DNA of 54,672 bases from an uncultured SAR116 cluster alpha proteobacterium. GTDB taxonomy: Bacteria > Pseudomonadota > Alphaproteobacteria > Puniceispirillales > Puniceispirillaceae. This document shows positions 33,884 to 43,372 of this stretch, one piece after another. The stretch lies in contig CACHEI010000013.1 of NCBI GenBank assembly GCA_902578815.1, positions 1-54,672 on the forward strand. The letters run 5' to 3'. The notes under the pieces were generated by a model. It was not told the DNA's origin and did no database searches. It saw nothing but the letters and a program-made list of their open reading frames with translations. The translations under genes were made by a program, and so were the position numbers. Position 1 is the stretch's first letter. Every line of letters begins with the position of its first letter.

Positions 33884-35434
33884 ATGAACGAAACATCGTC
33901 TCGTTCACGTTTAGGTGGTCGTGCCAGCCGCCGCGCACTTCGCACGGCACCTAAATTTGACATGCTCGCTGTCTTAGAGAACAGGCTTCCAATGTGTGAG
34001 ATAATGTCCGCTGACGAAGTTAAACGCCTTGATAATGCTTCGATGAATATTCTTGAAAATGTTGGCATTCAGTTTCGTGATCCTATCGCGCTTGATGATT
34101 GGCGGCGAGTTGGAGCCAAGATTATTGATGAGATGGTTTATCCTGATCGTGGACTCATCCGTGATTTGGTGGCGAGCATACCCTCTGAATTTACTTATAA
34201 GGCAAGAGATCCGGCGAAAAATCTGGAAATTGGAAGCCGCAAAGCCATTTTCGTTCCAATGACCGGTGCACCATATTTGCGCGATCTTGACGATGTCCGC
34301 CGCAACCCAACGCTGGATGATTTGGCGATGTTTCACAAGCTCAGTCACATGATGCCGGCACTTCACTCCTCGGCGCATCACATTGTTGAGCCGTATGACC
34401 ATCCGATCAGCCAACGGCATCTTCGCATCACCTATTCATCGATGAAATATTCGGATAAGACCTTCATGGGAATGACCACCAGCCCTAAAAATGCAGAGGA
34501 TGTGATGGATATGTGCACCATTCTTTTTGGTGACGAAGTGATGGAGCATTATGCTGTTACAACGGGAAACTGCAATGGCAACTCACCACTTGTATGGGAT
34601 GAAACAATGCTGGGGGCGATGCGTGCATTTAGTCGTCGGAAACAGCCAGTGCTTTGCTCTCCCTTCGTCCTTGGTGGAGCAAATACGCCGGCCAGCATTC
34701 CGGCAGCGGTAGCACAATTGAATGCAGAGGCCCTTTCCGCACTCGCCTATACACAAATCATTAGAAAGGGAGCACCAGCAATCTATGGTCATTTTCTGTC
34801 CACCGTGTCGATGCAATCAGGTGCGCCGATGGCTGGGACGCCAGAAATTAGCCTGATGAATTTCATGATTGGACAGATGGCACGGTTTTACGGCGTGCCG
34901 TGGCGAACCTCCAATACACTGGGTGGAGCCAAGACTTTTGATGCTCAGGCTGGGTATGAGAGTGCAACCACTCTCTCGGCGGTCATGCATTCCGGTGCTA
35001 ACTATATTTGGCATTCTGCTGGATGGAACGAGGCCGGCATGCACTGCTCCGTGGCAAAGTTTATTGTCGATGCTGAACAATGTGCAATGGCTTACAAAAT
35101 GGCCCAAGGATTGAGCTGGGATGACTTTGATCAGGCCTTTTCAGCGATCGCCGACGTTGGGCCGGGCGGTCACTACCTAGGTCATTCCCACACGCAGGAA
35201 CATTTTCAGGAGGCTTTTTTCATGCCTCGGCTTTTCGATAACAACTCGGTGGAGCAATGGGTGGCCGAGGGCAGTGTTGAGATTACCGCGCGAGCATTAG
35301 CCCATGCGCGGTATTTGCTGTCTGTTTACGAGGAACCAAAGCTCGACGAGGCGAAAGAGGAGGAATTGCTGGATTTTATCGCTCGGCGTGAGCGCGAAAT
35401 TCCAGCAGCTGATGAGCTCAATCTACGCTATTAA
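33884..35434 (+). CDS. Second MttB-family methyltransferase, non-pyrrolysine
   Basis: This 516-residue paralogue of the protein at 27.5 kb has the same layout: an N-terminal RLGGRASRRALR tag-like segment (also present as RLGGRAANAARR in the first), LDNASMNILENVGIQFRD, HHIVEPYDHP, CSPFVLGGANTPASIPAAVA, and the C-terminal DVGPGGHYLGHSHTQEHFQE. There is no in-frame TAG, so no pyrrolysine. GGGAGGAG precedes the ATG. It begins a plus-strand set with two SDR genes. The substrate is probably a methylated amine; identity with the first copy is low enough to expect a different one. Confidence 0.85.
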   Translation: MNETSSRSRLGGRASRRALRTAPKFDMLAVLENRLPMCEIMSADEVKRLDNASMNILENVGIQFRDPIALDDWRRVGAKIIDEMVYPDRGLIRDLVASIPSEFTYKARDPAKNLEIGSRKAIFVPMTGAPYLRDLDDVRRNPTLDDLAMFHKLSHMMPALHSSAHHIVEPYDHPISQRHLRITYSSMKYSDKTFMGMTTSPKNAEDVMDMCTILFGDEVMEHYAVTTGNCNGNSPLVWDETMLGAMRAFSRRKQPVLCSPFVLGGANTPASIPAAVAQLNAEALSALAYTQIIRKGAPAIYGHFLSTVSMQSGAPMAGTPEISLMNFMIGQMARFYGVPWRTSNTLGGAKTFDAQAGYESATTLSAVMHSGANYIWHSAGWNEAGMHCSVAKFIVDAEQCAMAYKMAQGLSWDDFDQAFSAIADVGPGGHYLGHSHTQEHFQEAFFMPRLFDNNSVEQWVAEGSVEITARALAHARYLLSVYEEPKLDEAKEEELLDFIARREREIPAADELNLRY

Positions 35435-35468
35435 GGAATAAGATGGATGGTGGTGGCAGGTTTCAAAA

Positions 35469-36200
35469 ATGCGATTTGATGATAAAAAAATCCTGGTAAC
35501 GGGCGCATCCGGGGGCATTGGCAGGCAGATTGTTCAGCGGTTTCGCACTGCGGGGGGTCAGGTTACCGTGGCCGATATTGATGTGGCGGCGCTAGAGGCT
35601 GAGGCGCATCTGCCTGGCGATTTACTGGATGCCAACTATGCCGATGGCCTGCCTGCTGCCGCGGCAACGATGCTTGGTGGATTGGATATTCTTGTTAATA
35701 ACGCTGGCGTTATCACACGTGGCTCAGTTGTTGAAACAACGGATGCTGATTGGAATTTGGCTGTGGGAGTAAATATCGAGGCACCTTTTCGTATCTCCCG
35801 CGCAGCCATACCATTGATGGCAAAGAGCGGTGGTGGGGTCATTATAAATGTTGCGTCCTGTTGGGGGTTGCGACCTGGACCAAATCACGCCCTTTACTGC
35901 ATGACCAAGGCGGCTCTTGCCTCACTCACGCAATGTATGGGCATGGATCATGCGCATCTGGGCATTCGCGTCAACGCTGTCTGTCCAAATGAGGTGAATA
36001 CACCAATGCTGCGTTCAGGGTTTGAAAAACGCGGTTTTGACCCCAATGATGCAATTGCCGACCTTGGCAGGACGGTTCCTTTGGGGCGCATAGCCGAGCC
36101 GGATGATATCACCGGAGTGGTGCTTTTTCTTGCTTCTGACGCAGCCCGCTATCTCTGTGGCTCTCTGATTGAGGTAAATGGCGGAAAACCCGTGCAATGA
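35469..36200 (+). CDS. Short-chain dehydrogenase/reductase 1
   Basis: This 243-residue NAD(P)-dependent oxidoreductase has the cofactor motif TGASGGIG near residue 12, the NNAG motif, the catalytic Ser in NVASCWGL and the YCMTK catalytic pair (Y-x-x-x-K). The D-I after the second strand (VADIDV) favours NAD. It overlaps the second SDR by ATGA. The substrate is presumably an alcohol or oxo intermediate of the surrounding pathway. Confidence 0.88.
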   Translation: MRFDDKKILVTGASGGIGRQIVQRFRTAGGQVTVADIDVAALEAEAHLPGDLLDANYADGLPAAAATMLGGLDILVNNAGVITRGSVVETTDADWNLAVGVNIEAPFRISRAAIPLMAKSGGGVIINVASCWGLRPGPNHALYCMTKAALASLTQCMGMDHAHLGIRVNAVCPNEVNTPMLRSGFEKRGFDPNDAIADLGRTVPLGRIAEPDDITGVVLFLASDAARYLCGSLIEVNGGKPVQ

Positions 36201-36931
36201 AGCGTTTTGTCGACAAAGTTGCGATTGTCACCGGTGGGCGAGGGGGAATAGGACAGGCAATTGCTCAGCGCTTGGAAAGCGAGGGCGCGAGGGTGTTTAC
36301 CACCCAGCGCGGTGTTGATGATCGATTTGATCATGTGATAGCGGATTTCGCCGATCCGGATTGCCCCAGCCGGATTGTAGAGGAAGTGATCGCGCGAGCT
36401 GGCCGGATTGATGTTCTGGTCAACAATGCCGGACAGATGCAGGAGATTGGTATCGCCGACATGACATTGGCAATGTGGCAGGACAATCTGATGGTCAATC
36501 TGACAGCACCATTTTTGATGATCCGATCGGCACTGCCGGCTCTTCGCAGGACGCGTGGCAGCATTGTCAATATTGGGTCGGTTGAGGGGCTGGCAGCCAA
36601 TCCCGGACACGCTGCATATTGTGCGTCAAAGGCCGGGCTTCACGGCCTGACCAGAGCGGTTGCCATTGATCATGGAGATGAGGGCATTCGCTGCAATGCG
36701 GTTGCCCCTGGCTGGATTGATACGTCACTAAATGAGCGTTTCATTGAAAATAGAACGGACCCGGACGGAATTCGACAGAACATCGGTCGGATTCATCCAG
36801 TGGGCCGAACCGGCAATCCCGAAGACGTTGCTGCACTTGTCGCCTTTCTCGCCGCAGAGGAGAGCAGTTTTATCACCGGCCAAATCTACAGCATTGATGG
36901 TGGCCGGATGGCGAAATTGAGCCTTCCCTAA
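36197..36931 (+). CDS. Short-chain dehydrogenase/reductase 2
   Basis: This 244-residue SDR has TGGRGGIG, NNAGQ, Ser in NIGSVEG, YCASK and the C-terminal ITGQIYSIDGG signature. The ATG overlaps the stop of the first SDR (ATGA), so the two are coupled. A pair of SDRs suggests two consecutive oxidation or reduction steps, or a heteromeric enzyme. Confidence 0.88.
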   Translation: MKRFVDKVAIVTGGRGGIGQAIAQRLESEGARVFTTQRGVDDRFDHVIADFADPDCPSRIVEEVIARAGRIDVLVNNAGQMQEIGIADMTLAMWQDNLMVNLTAPFLMIRSALPALRRTRGSIVNIGSVEGLAANPGHAAYCASKAGLHGLTRAVAIDHGDEGIRCNAVAPGWIDTSLNERFIENRTDPDGIRQNIGRIHPVGRTGNPEDVAALVAFLAAEESSFITGQIYSIDGGRMAKLSLP

Positions 36932-36955
36932 CGACCCTGGATTGCTGGTTGCCGG

Positions 36956-38452
36956 TCAGCTTACGACCTCATCCTTATCATCGGCGAGATCAATCCAGAT
37001 GGTTTTAAGCTGGGTGTATTGGTCATGGGCATGAATGCCATTGTCGCGTCCTCCAAAGCCTGATTGTTTGAAGCCGCCAAAAGGTGTGGTTATGTCACCC
37101 TCCCCATAGCTGTTGACAGTAACAGTGCCTGCACGAATGCTGCGTGCTCCGCGGAGGGCACGCTTCGCATTTGCTGTAAAAATTGATGCACAAAGGCCGT
37201 AATCTGTGTCGTTGGCGATGGCGATGGCCTCGTCAAAACCTGAAATTTCAATGACGCTGATTACGGGTCCAAAAATCTCGTCACGCGCCAGAAGCGTGTC
37301 ATTGCTGGCAACTTCAACCACGGTCGCTTCGACAAACCCATCCTTTGCGCCGCCGCCAATCAAGACATTGTCCGCCTTGTCCAGATAGCTGCACACTTTG
37401 TCGAAATGGGTTTCTGAGACCAACGCGCCAAGTCTTGTCTGAGGATCAAGCGGATTACCGAGGTTCCATTGCGACGCATGATGGCCTATCCGCTCCAACA
37501 ATTCTGCCTTGACATCCTTATGCACGATCAGACGGGAGCTGGCAGAGCAATTCTCACCCATGTTCCAGAACGCACCATTGACAAGATGCTGGGCAACCCT
37601 ATCGAGGTTTTCCGCATCATCCATCACAATTGCAGGGTTCTTTCCACCCATTTCGAGAACAACTTCCTTGGCGTTACTCTCTGCCGCATAGCCAAGAAAC
37701 CTCTTTCCGGTTGCTGTTGAGCCTGTGAACGAAACCATGTCGATATCCATGTGTCTGCCGATAGGTTCCCCGGCGTCAGCACCGCCACCAGGAAGGATGT
37801 TGAGAACACCAGCTGGAATGCCGGCCTCCATTGCCAATTCAGCAACGCGCAGCGAGGTAAGGGCTGTCTCCATCGCTGGTTTTACGACCACCGAACAGCC
37901 AGCGGCCAGGGCGGGACCGATTTTCCAGGCAAGCATGAGCAGTGGAAAATTCCACGGTAAAACCAAACCAACAACGCCAATTGGCTCACGCACGATCATT
38001 GAAATATGGTCATCTGACGCGGGGCTTACCTGATCATAGATCTTGTCGATTGCCTCGGCGTGCCATTTGATTGTGGAAATGGTCTCGGGAATGTCTATCG
38101 TTTGGCAGTCAAGAATTGTCTTGCCACTGTCCACACTCTCCATAACTGCCAATTCATGTGCATTGCGGGTTAGAAGTTTGGCAAGCCGGATAAGCGCATC
38201 CTTGCGTGCAGAGGGATGCTGGCGCGACCACCGACCATCCTCGAAGGCATCACGCGCCTTGCGGACAGCAAAATCTACATCCCCAGCTTGGCATGACGCA
38301 ATGTTGGCAAGATGCGCGCCCGTTGCCGGATTGACCGTTTCATAGGTTTTGCCAGAAATTGCTGGCCGAAACCCGCCATCAACAAAGGCCTCGGTTGGAA
38401 ATGATAGAGAGGCCGCAATGGCCCTGTATTCATCCTGTGTTAGCAGATCCAT
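36956..38452 (-). CDS. Aldehyde dehydrogenase
   Basis: This 498-residue NAD(P)-dependent ALDH has PWNFPLLMLAWKIGPALAAG, the glycine motif SFTGSTATGKRFL, the Glu in VLEMGGKNP, the catalytic Cys in WNMGENCSASSR and the C-terminal PFGGFKQSGFGGRD. It resembles betaine-aldehyde / gamma-aminobutyraldehyde-type enzymes, which suits breakdown of amine-derived aldehydes. GGCGGAGGA precedes the ATG, which lies 3 bp after the dapA-like gene. Confidence 0.9.
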   Translation of the reverse strand: MDLLTQDEYRAIAASLSFPTEAFVDGGFRPAISGKTYETVNPATGAHLANIASCQAGDVDFAVRKARDAFEDGRWSRQHPSARKDALIRLAKLLTRNAHELAVMESVDSGKTILDCQTIDIPETISTIKWHAEAIDKIYDQVSPASDDHISMIVREPIGVVGLVLPWNFPLLMLAWKIGPALAAGCSVVVKPAMETALTSLRVAELAMEAGIPAGVLNILPGGGADAGEPIGRHMDIDMVSFTGSTATGKRFLGYAAESNAKEVVLEMGGKNPAIVMDDAENLDRVAQHLVNGAFWNMGENCSASSRLIVHKDVKAELLERIGHHASQWNLGNPLDPQTRLGALVSETHFDKVCSYLDKADNVLIGGGAKDGFVEATVVEVASNDTLLARDEIFGPVISVIEISGFDEAIAIANDTDYGLCASIFTANAKRALRGARSIRAGTVTVNSYGEGDITTPFGGFKQSGFGGRDNGIHAHDQYTQLKTIWIDLADDKDEVVS

Positions 38453-38455
38453 TGT

Positions 38456-39373
38456 CTAGTCCTCCGCCCTGATCGCCGAGATTGTTGTTTTGAGAATGCG
38501 CAACACCTGTTCGAGCGATCTCTTGTCATCCTTGTTCAGGTTGTTAAGCGGTGGTCGCACCGAACCTGCCTCGATGCCAGTCATGGTAACACCATGTTTG
38601 ATTGTCTGAATGAATTTTCCACCCTGTTCCAGAACCCGCATCAGCGGCAGCAGTGCCGCCATAATCCGCCGTCCCTTGGCAAAATCACCCTGCAGAACAC
38701 AGGCCTCATAAAGTGCAATATGTTCCTCTGGTAGGAAGTTTGAGCCGCCGCATACCCAGAAGGGCGCACCCCAGGCAAAAAACTCCAGTGCCTGATCATC
38801 AATTCCGCAGCCAAGCGTGATATGCGGATAATCTCGGGCGAGAAGATGGACACGATTGATGTCGCCTGAACTTTCCTTGATTCCGCAGAAATTGCGTGAT
38901 CGTCCAACCCTGTTGAGAAATTCCTCTCCCATCATTGTGCCGGTGCGGTGAGGATAGTTGTACAGCATAACCGGAAGATTGGCTGCCTTGTCGATGGCCA
39001 GAGCGTTGAGGGCATTTTCCCTGTCTGTCGGCACAGAATAAGGTGGGCTTGCCAGTAGGATGGCATCGGCGTCCAGCTCATGGGCTCCTTTTGCCAGAGC
39101 GATTGAGTCCTCTGTCAGCATGGCGCCGGTTCCAACCACCAGTGGCAGTCGCCCTTTCACTTGGTCTTTGACAAACCGCGCAATTTCCAATCGTTCTTTG
39201 ACTGTCTGTGCGTAGTTTTCACCTGTCGATCCACCTGAGATCAGACCATGCACACCCTTTTCAACCAAAAAATCAATGACGCTGGCAAGAGCGTCCCAGT
39301 TCATGTTCCCCTCATCATCATAGGGCGTCACTATAGGGGTGTAGATTCCCTCAAATTTGAAAATGGATGTCAT
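38456..39373 (-). CDS. Dihydrodipicolinate synthase family aldolase
   Basis: The protein is 305 residues from MTSIFKFEG; starts at 39427 or 39412 are possible. It is a class I aldolase or lyase with the family motifs GSTGENYAQT, the Tyr in VMLYNYPHRTG and the Schiff-base Lys in CGIKESSGD. The GSTGE form and the pairing with an ALDH are typical of catabolic members that act on 2-oxo acids rather than of lysine biosynthesis. It is first of a two-gene minus-strand unit with ALDH and divergent from the 2OG oxygenase gene. Confidence 0.85.
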   Translation of the reverse strand: MTSIFKFEGIYTPIVTPYDDEGNMNWDALASVIDFLVEKGVHGLISGGSTGENYAQTVKERLEIARFVKDQVKGRLPLVVGTGAMLTEDSIALAKGAHELDADAILLASPPYSVPTDRENALNALAIDKAANLPVMLYNYPHRTGTMMGEEFLNRVGRSRNFCGIKESSGDINRVHLLARDYPHITLGCGIDDQALEFFAWGAPFWVCGGSNFLPEEHIALYEACVLQGDFAKGRRIMAALLPLMRVLEQGGKFIQTIKHGVTMTGIEAGSVRPPLNNLNKDDKRSLEQVLRILKTTISAIRAED

Positions 39374-39538
39374 TGAAGTCCCGTTTTGAAAATTGTCTGT
39401 TCCAGACGACATAATAGCGTTCATCATTATGACGCCGTCAAGCAGGATGCATTGGCAGCCAGCTTTTCCAAAGAATCAGCTTTTCATGCGCTTTTTTTTG
39501 ACCTACCGTTTCCCAATAGTCGAAGCGAGAGGCTAAAA

Positions 39539-40366
39539 ATGACGGCATTAGCAATAAATCAACTGGTCAATCTTGAGGCCTACCCCATTGCAGATTTGGA
39601 AAGTCCAGCCCGGCAGGCACTTGTTGAGGAAATGGGCCGCATCTACGCACGAGATGGTGTCTGTCTTATGCCGGGTTTCCTGACCGCTGTGGCTGTTGAG
39701 ATGATGGCGGAAGAGGCTAAGAACGCGTCGGTTGGTGCTTATCATTGTGACGACACGCATAATGTCTATCTGGAGCATGATGATACCGGCCTGCCCGCTG
39801 ATCACCCGCGCAGACAGCGTCAGGTGACGCGTCTTGATGTGGTGGGTTGCGACCAGCTTGCGCATGATGGGTCGCTTTGGGGTCTTTATGGCTGGGATCC
39901 GCTACGTGATTTTATTGGTGCTGTGCTTGGTTACGAGGATTTCCATCGCTTTGCTGATCCAATTGGAGCAATGACCATCAATGTGATGAATGAAGGGGAC
40001 GGTCATGGCTGGCATTATGACGAAGCAATGTTTACGGTTTCGGTCATGCTGCAGGCGCCGGAAGCGGGCGGAAAATTTGAATATGTCCGTGGCCTTCGCG
40101 ACAGTGGTGATGACAATTACAACCGTCTCGGCAGCGTTCTCGCCGGTCGCGCGACGGATACTACAACAATTCCGATAACTCCCGGAGCATTACTGCTGTT
40201 TGGGGGTCGTAATCTCTTGCATCGGGTGACCGGTGTTGAGGGTTCGCGAACACGCTTCATCGCCACGCTTTGTTATCGTGACATGCCGGGTGTCACTAAC
40301 ACCCCGGCTGTGAGGGAATTGTTTTATGGCAGAAGTGAGCCGCTAAGATCGGTTGTGGCTTGGTAG
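39539..40366 (+). CDS. 2-oxoglutarate/Fe(II) oxygenase of the HalD/BesD-like group
   Basis: This 275-residue dioxygenase has the iron ligands in HGWHYDEAMF (H-x-D) and LLHRVTGVEGSRTRFIATL, with the 2OG-binding Arg in the latter. EAGGKFEYVRGLRD is a marker I associate with the HalD/BesD-related group, whose halogenases replace the Asp with Gly. The Asp is retained here, so hydroxylation is more likely than halogenation. GAGAGG precedes the ATG. It is divergent from the DapA-like/ALDH pair. The substrate may be an amino acid or a related amine. Confidence 0.75.
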   Translation: MTALAINQLVNLEAYPIADLESPARQALVEEMGRIYARDGVCLMPGFLTAVAVEMMAEEAKNASVGAYHCDDTHNVYLEHDDTGLPADHPRRQRQVTRLDVVGCDQLAHDGSLWGLYGWDPLRDFIGAVLGYEDFHRFADPIGAMTINVMNEGDGHGWHYDEAMFTVSVMLQAPEAGGKFEYVRGLRDSGDDNYNRLGSVLAGRATDTTTIPITPGALLLFGGRNLLHRVTGVEGSRTRFIATLCYRDMPGVTNTPAVRELFYGRSEPLRSVVAW

Positions 40367-40373
40367 GCTAGGA

Positions 40374-41276
40374 TTACCTGTCAGCTGGACCTGCGCCTAG
40401 CAACCGTCCTTCCAGTTTTTCTCCAGGCAGCCATTCGGCGAGCTGATGGCGTACCTTCAGCAAGGCTCCAAGGTCGACTCCAGAATCAATGCCGAGCCTG
40501 TCAAACAAATGAACTGTGTCCTCGGTGGCGATATTGCCTGACGCCCCCGGGGCAAATGGGCATCCACCAAGCCCGCCGAGGGCTGAGTCGAATCGGCGAA
40601 CACCGGCGTCTAGCGCAGCCATCACATTGGCCAGACCAAGTCCACGGGTGTCATGGAAATGAGCAGCAAGTGGTAATTCACCCACGGCTTTCCGAACATC
40701 CTTGAAAATGCGTCCAACTTGTACCGGGTCACCATAACCGACGGTATCAGCAAGATTAATCTCGTCTACCCCCTGACTGGCTAGAATTTCGGCTATCTGG
40801 ATTACCCGCGCCTCAGGCACCGCACCTTCTATTGAGCAGCCAAAACTTGTCGCAAGTGCAGTGGCAATCTTGATGTTCTGTCGATTGTCACGTTCAGCCA
40901 ACACGTCACGAAGCATGGCCAGCGAGTCATCTGTACTTTTTCGAACATTTGCTCTGTTGTGAGCGTCGCTTACTGACAGAACAAAAGTAATTTTTCTGGC
41001 GCCTGCATCCATTGCCATTACTGCTCCACGCAGATTTGGCACCAATACGCTCGGCAATAGATTTCCAATTTTCTGCGCATCTACCAGTACCGCCGTGGCA
41101 TCAGCAAATTGCGGAAGGACAGATATAGGGACAAAGGAAGTTACTTCGATTTCGGTAAAGCCTACCTCAGCCTGCGCCCTGATCCATGACAGCTTTATGG
41201 CGGTGTTTAGCCGTGATTTGATCAGTTGCAAGCCATCTCGTAGGCCCACCTCGCGCAGAATAACCCGGTCTGTCAA
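40374..41276 (-). CDS. Hydroxymethylglutaryl-CoA lyase family enzyme
   Basis: This 300-residue TIM-barrel lyase begins with VILREVGLRDGLQ (the R-D-G-L-Q motif) and has a metal-ligand H-x-H-like AAHFHDTRGLG, then GLGGCPFAPGASGNIATED with the catalytic Cys. The family splits HMG-CoA to acetoacetate and acetyl-CoA; relatives use similar 3-hydroxyacyl-CoAs. The start is TTG at 41276, supported by GGGGAG 7 bases upstream, 2 bp after the hydratase stop. It is the second gene of the minus-strand pair. Confidence 0.87.
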   Translation of the reverse strand: MTDRVILREVGLRDGLQLIKSRLNTAIKLSWIRAQAEVGFTEIEVTSFVPISVLPQFADATAVLVDAQKIGNLLPSVLVPNLRGAVMAMDAGARKITFVLSVSDAHNRANVRKSTDDSLAMLRDVLAERDNRQNIKIATALATSFGCSIEGAVPEARVIQIAEILASQGVDEINLADTVGYGDPVQVGRIFKDVRKAVGELPLAAHFHDTRGLGLANVMAALDAGVRRFDSALGGLGGCPFAPGASGNIATEDTVHLFDRLGIDSGVDLGALLKVRHQLAEWLPGEKLEGRLLGAGPADR

Positions 41277-41278
41277 AG

Positions 41279-42073
41279 CTATTCTCCCCTGAAAACCGCT
41301 TTTCGCCTCTCATTGAAGGCGCGTACGCCTTCTCGCCGATCAGCTGTTGAGACGGTTCGATTATAGGCCTCAATCTCAAACGCCATGCCATCCAGTAACC
41401 CCATTTGCAAGCCCTTATGGATGGCCTGCTTTGCCTGTCGGACGGCGATGGGCGCATTCGCCGCAATCGCCCGCGCCGCCGTGAGTGTGGCCTCCATCAA
41501 TTCATCTGGTTTGCAAATGGCATTGGCCAGTCCCCACTTGAGGGCATCTTCGGCGGAAAACACCTTGCCCGAGAGGATTAACTCCTTAGCCCGTCTTTCT
41601 CCAACAGATCGGGCAAGATTCTGAGTGCCACCTGCACCTGGAATAATGCCAAGTTTTGTTTCTGTCTGGGCAAAACGCGCGGTTTCACTGACATAGATGA
41701 AATCCAGTGCAGCGGCCAACTCACAACCGCCACCATAGGCTGCACCATTAATGGCCCCAATAAGAGGCAGGGGACAGCCCACCACTCCGCGCACCATCCG
41801 CTCATAGACTAAATGCTGGGCAAACCATTCACTGTCAGTCATGCCATTGCGCTCTTTCAGGTCACCGCCGGCACAAAAGGCCCGGTCACCTGCACCGGTA
41901 ATCACGACAACCCGCAGATCATCGGAGGCCACTGCCAGTTCCTCGAAAAGCGAAATCAAATCCCACGCCATCTGTGTGTTGAAGGCATTTGACGCCTCTG
42001 GCCTGTTTAGCGTCACGCAAAGAATATGATCATCAATAATGGCAATGCTTAGCGTGTCGGTCGATTGCGGCAT
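41279..42073 (-). CDS. Enoyl-CoA hydratase/isomerase family protein
   Basis: This 264-residue crotonase-fold enzyme has VTLNRPEASNAFNTQM, the oxyanion site FCAGGDLKERN, and GAAYGGGCELAAALDF with the Glu in ETKLGIIPGAGGTQ. The start MPQSTDTL is chosen because GGAGG lies 6 bases upstream; the longer frame to 42157 is unlikely. The pattern resembles methylglutaconyl-CoA-hydratase-type members, and the HMG-CoA-lyase-like gene next door supports that reading. Confidence 0.87.
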   Translation of the reverse strand: MPQSTDTLSIAIIDDHILCVTLNRPEASNAFNTQMAWDLISLFEELAVASDDLRVVVITGAGDRAFCAGGDLKERNGMTDSEWFAQHLVYERMVRGVVGCPLPLIGAINGAAYGGGCELAAALDFIYVSETARFAQTETKLGIIPGAGGTQNLARSVGERRAKELILSGKVFSAEDALKWGLANAICKPDELMEATLTAARAIAANAPIAVRQAKQAIHKGLQMGLLDGMAFEIEAYNRTVSTADRREGVRAFNERRKAVFRGE

Positions 42074-42250
42074 GAGAGACCTCCTTTTGTGCCAATGGCA
42101 ATGAATTTGATCTGGGCGCCGTTTTGTGGAGCAGAATTGCAAGCTATAGATAATCACACTATCATTTGTTGGATCGTGTCAAATTTTTCTGGCCGATTCT
42201 GTTTACGAAATTTTTCCACTTTGCGTGGCACTGTCAGGTAAGGGTTGAAC

Positions 42251-43372
42251 ATGGGTCTTGATGCGGAACTCTCGGGCATCCTTGTTGTATCGCTAGAACA
42301 GGCAGTTGCAGCGCCCTATTGCGGTCTATTGATGGCTAATGCTGGAGCAAGGGTGATCAAGGTTGAGCGCCCAGAGGGAGACTTTGCCAGAGGGTATGAT
42401 TCAGGTGCTGATGGTCAGAGCGCCATTTTCGCATGGCTGAACCGGGGCAAGGAGTCGATCAGCCTTAATCTCAAGGCAGATGACGACAAGGCCCTGCTCT
42501 ATCGGATGCTTGCCAAGGCTGATGTTCTTGTCTCAAATTTGGCCCCGGGTGCGCTAGGCCGAATGGGGTTCATTGGCGCTGATCTAAGGAAGCAGAATCC
42601 GGGCCTCATCACTTGTGCGGTTACTGGTTATGGCGAGACAGGGGAGGCCGCGACGAAAAAGGCCTATGATTTTTTGGTTCAAGGCGAGAGTGGCATTTGT
42701 TCGGTCACTGGCACAGAAGACAGTCCCTCCCGAGTTGGCGTCTCCATAACCGATATCTCTACGGGGATGACAGCCTTTTCCGCAATTCTGAGAGCCTTGA
42801 TCCAGCGAGGCCGAACCGGTGATGGAATTGATATTTCTATTTCAATGTTTGATGTGATGGCAGATTGGATGAATATGCCTTTGATGGCGCATCGCTATTC
42901 GGGTGGTGCGCCCAAACGCATGGGATTAAAACATACCTTCGTTGCGCCTTACGGGGCTTTTCCGTGCGGTGATGGGGGGCAGGTGCTGCTCTCAGTGCAG
43001 AGCAACCGAGAATTCAGGTCGTTTTGTGCAACTGTTCTGGCTGATGCTGAGTTGGCAGAGGACTCACGCTTCGTCAACAATCCGGATCGCTTCGCCAACC
43101 GGGATGTGCTGAACGGGATCATCGATGGTGTTTTTGGCGCATTGACGACGGAACAGGTCCTAGACCGGCTCGATTCTGCCAATATCGCCAACGCAAGGTT
43201 GAATTCTGTCGCCGATCTGTCCGAACATCAATTCCTGCGTAATCAGAAAGCGCTAATTGGCGGATACCAGATTACCATGGCGGCGTTACCTGTTAAGACA
43301 CAAGGTGAAGCACCATTTAAGGTGCCAGATATTGGTCAGCATAGTGAGACGATCCGCAAAGAGTTCACGTGA
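42251..43372 (+). CDS. Family III CoA-transferase (CaiB/BaiF)
   Basis: This protein of about 373 residues has ILVVSLEQAVAAPYCGLLMANAGARVIKVERP, the usual start of the family, and the catalytic Asp region YDFLVQGESGICSVTG...GVSITDISTGM. It would move CoA between acids (for example from succinyl-CoA). The ATG at 42251 follows AAGGG; a TTG at 42245 is possible. Its stop overlaps the MmgE/PrpD gene start. It is divergent from the hydratase-lyase pair. Confidence 0.9.
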   Translation: MGLDAELSGILVVSLEQAVAAPYCGLLMANAGARVIKVERPEGDFARGYDSGADGQSAIFAWLNRGKESISLNLKADDDKALLYRMLAKADVLVSNLAPGALGRMGFIGADLRKQNPGLITCAVTGYGETGEAATKKAYDFLVQGESGICSVTGTEDSPSRVGVSITDISTGMTAFSAILRALIQRGRTGDGIDISISMFDVMADWMNMPLMAHRYSGGAPKRMGLKHTFVAPYGAFPCGDGGQVLLSVQSNREFRSFCATVLADAELAEDSRFVNNPDRFANRDVLNGIIDGVFGALTTEQVLDRLDSANIANARLNSVADLSEHQFLRNQKALIGGYQITMAALPVKTQGEAPFKVPDIGQHSETIRKEFT

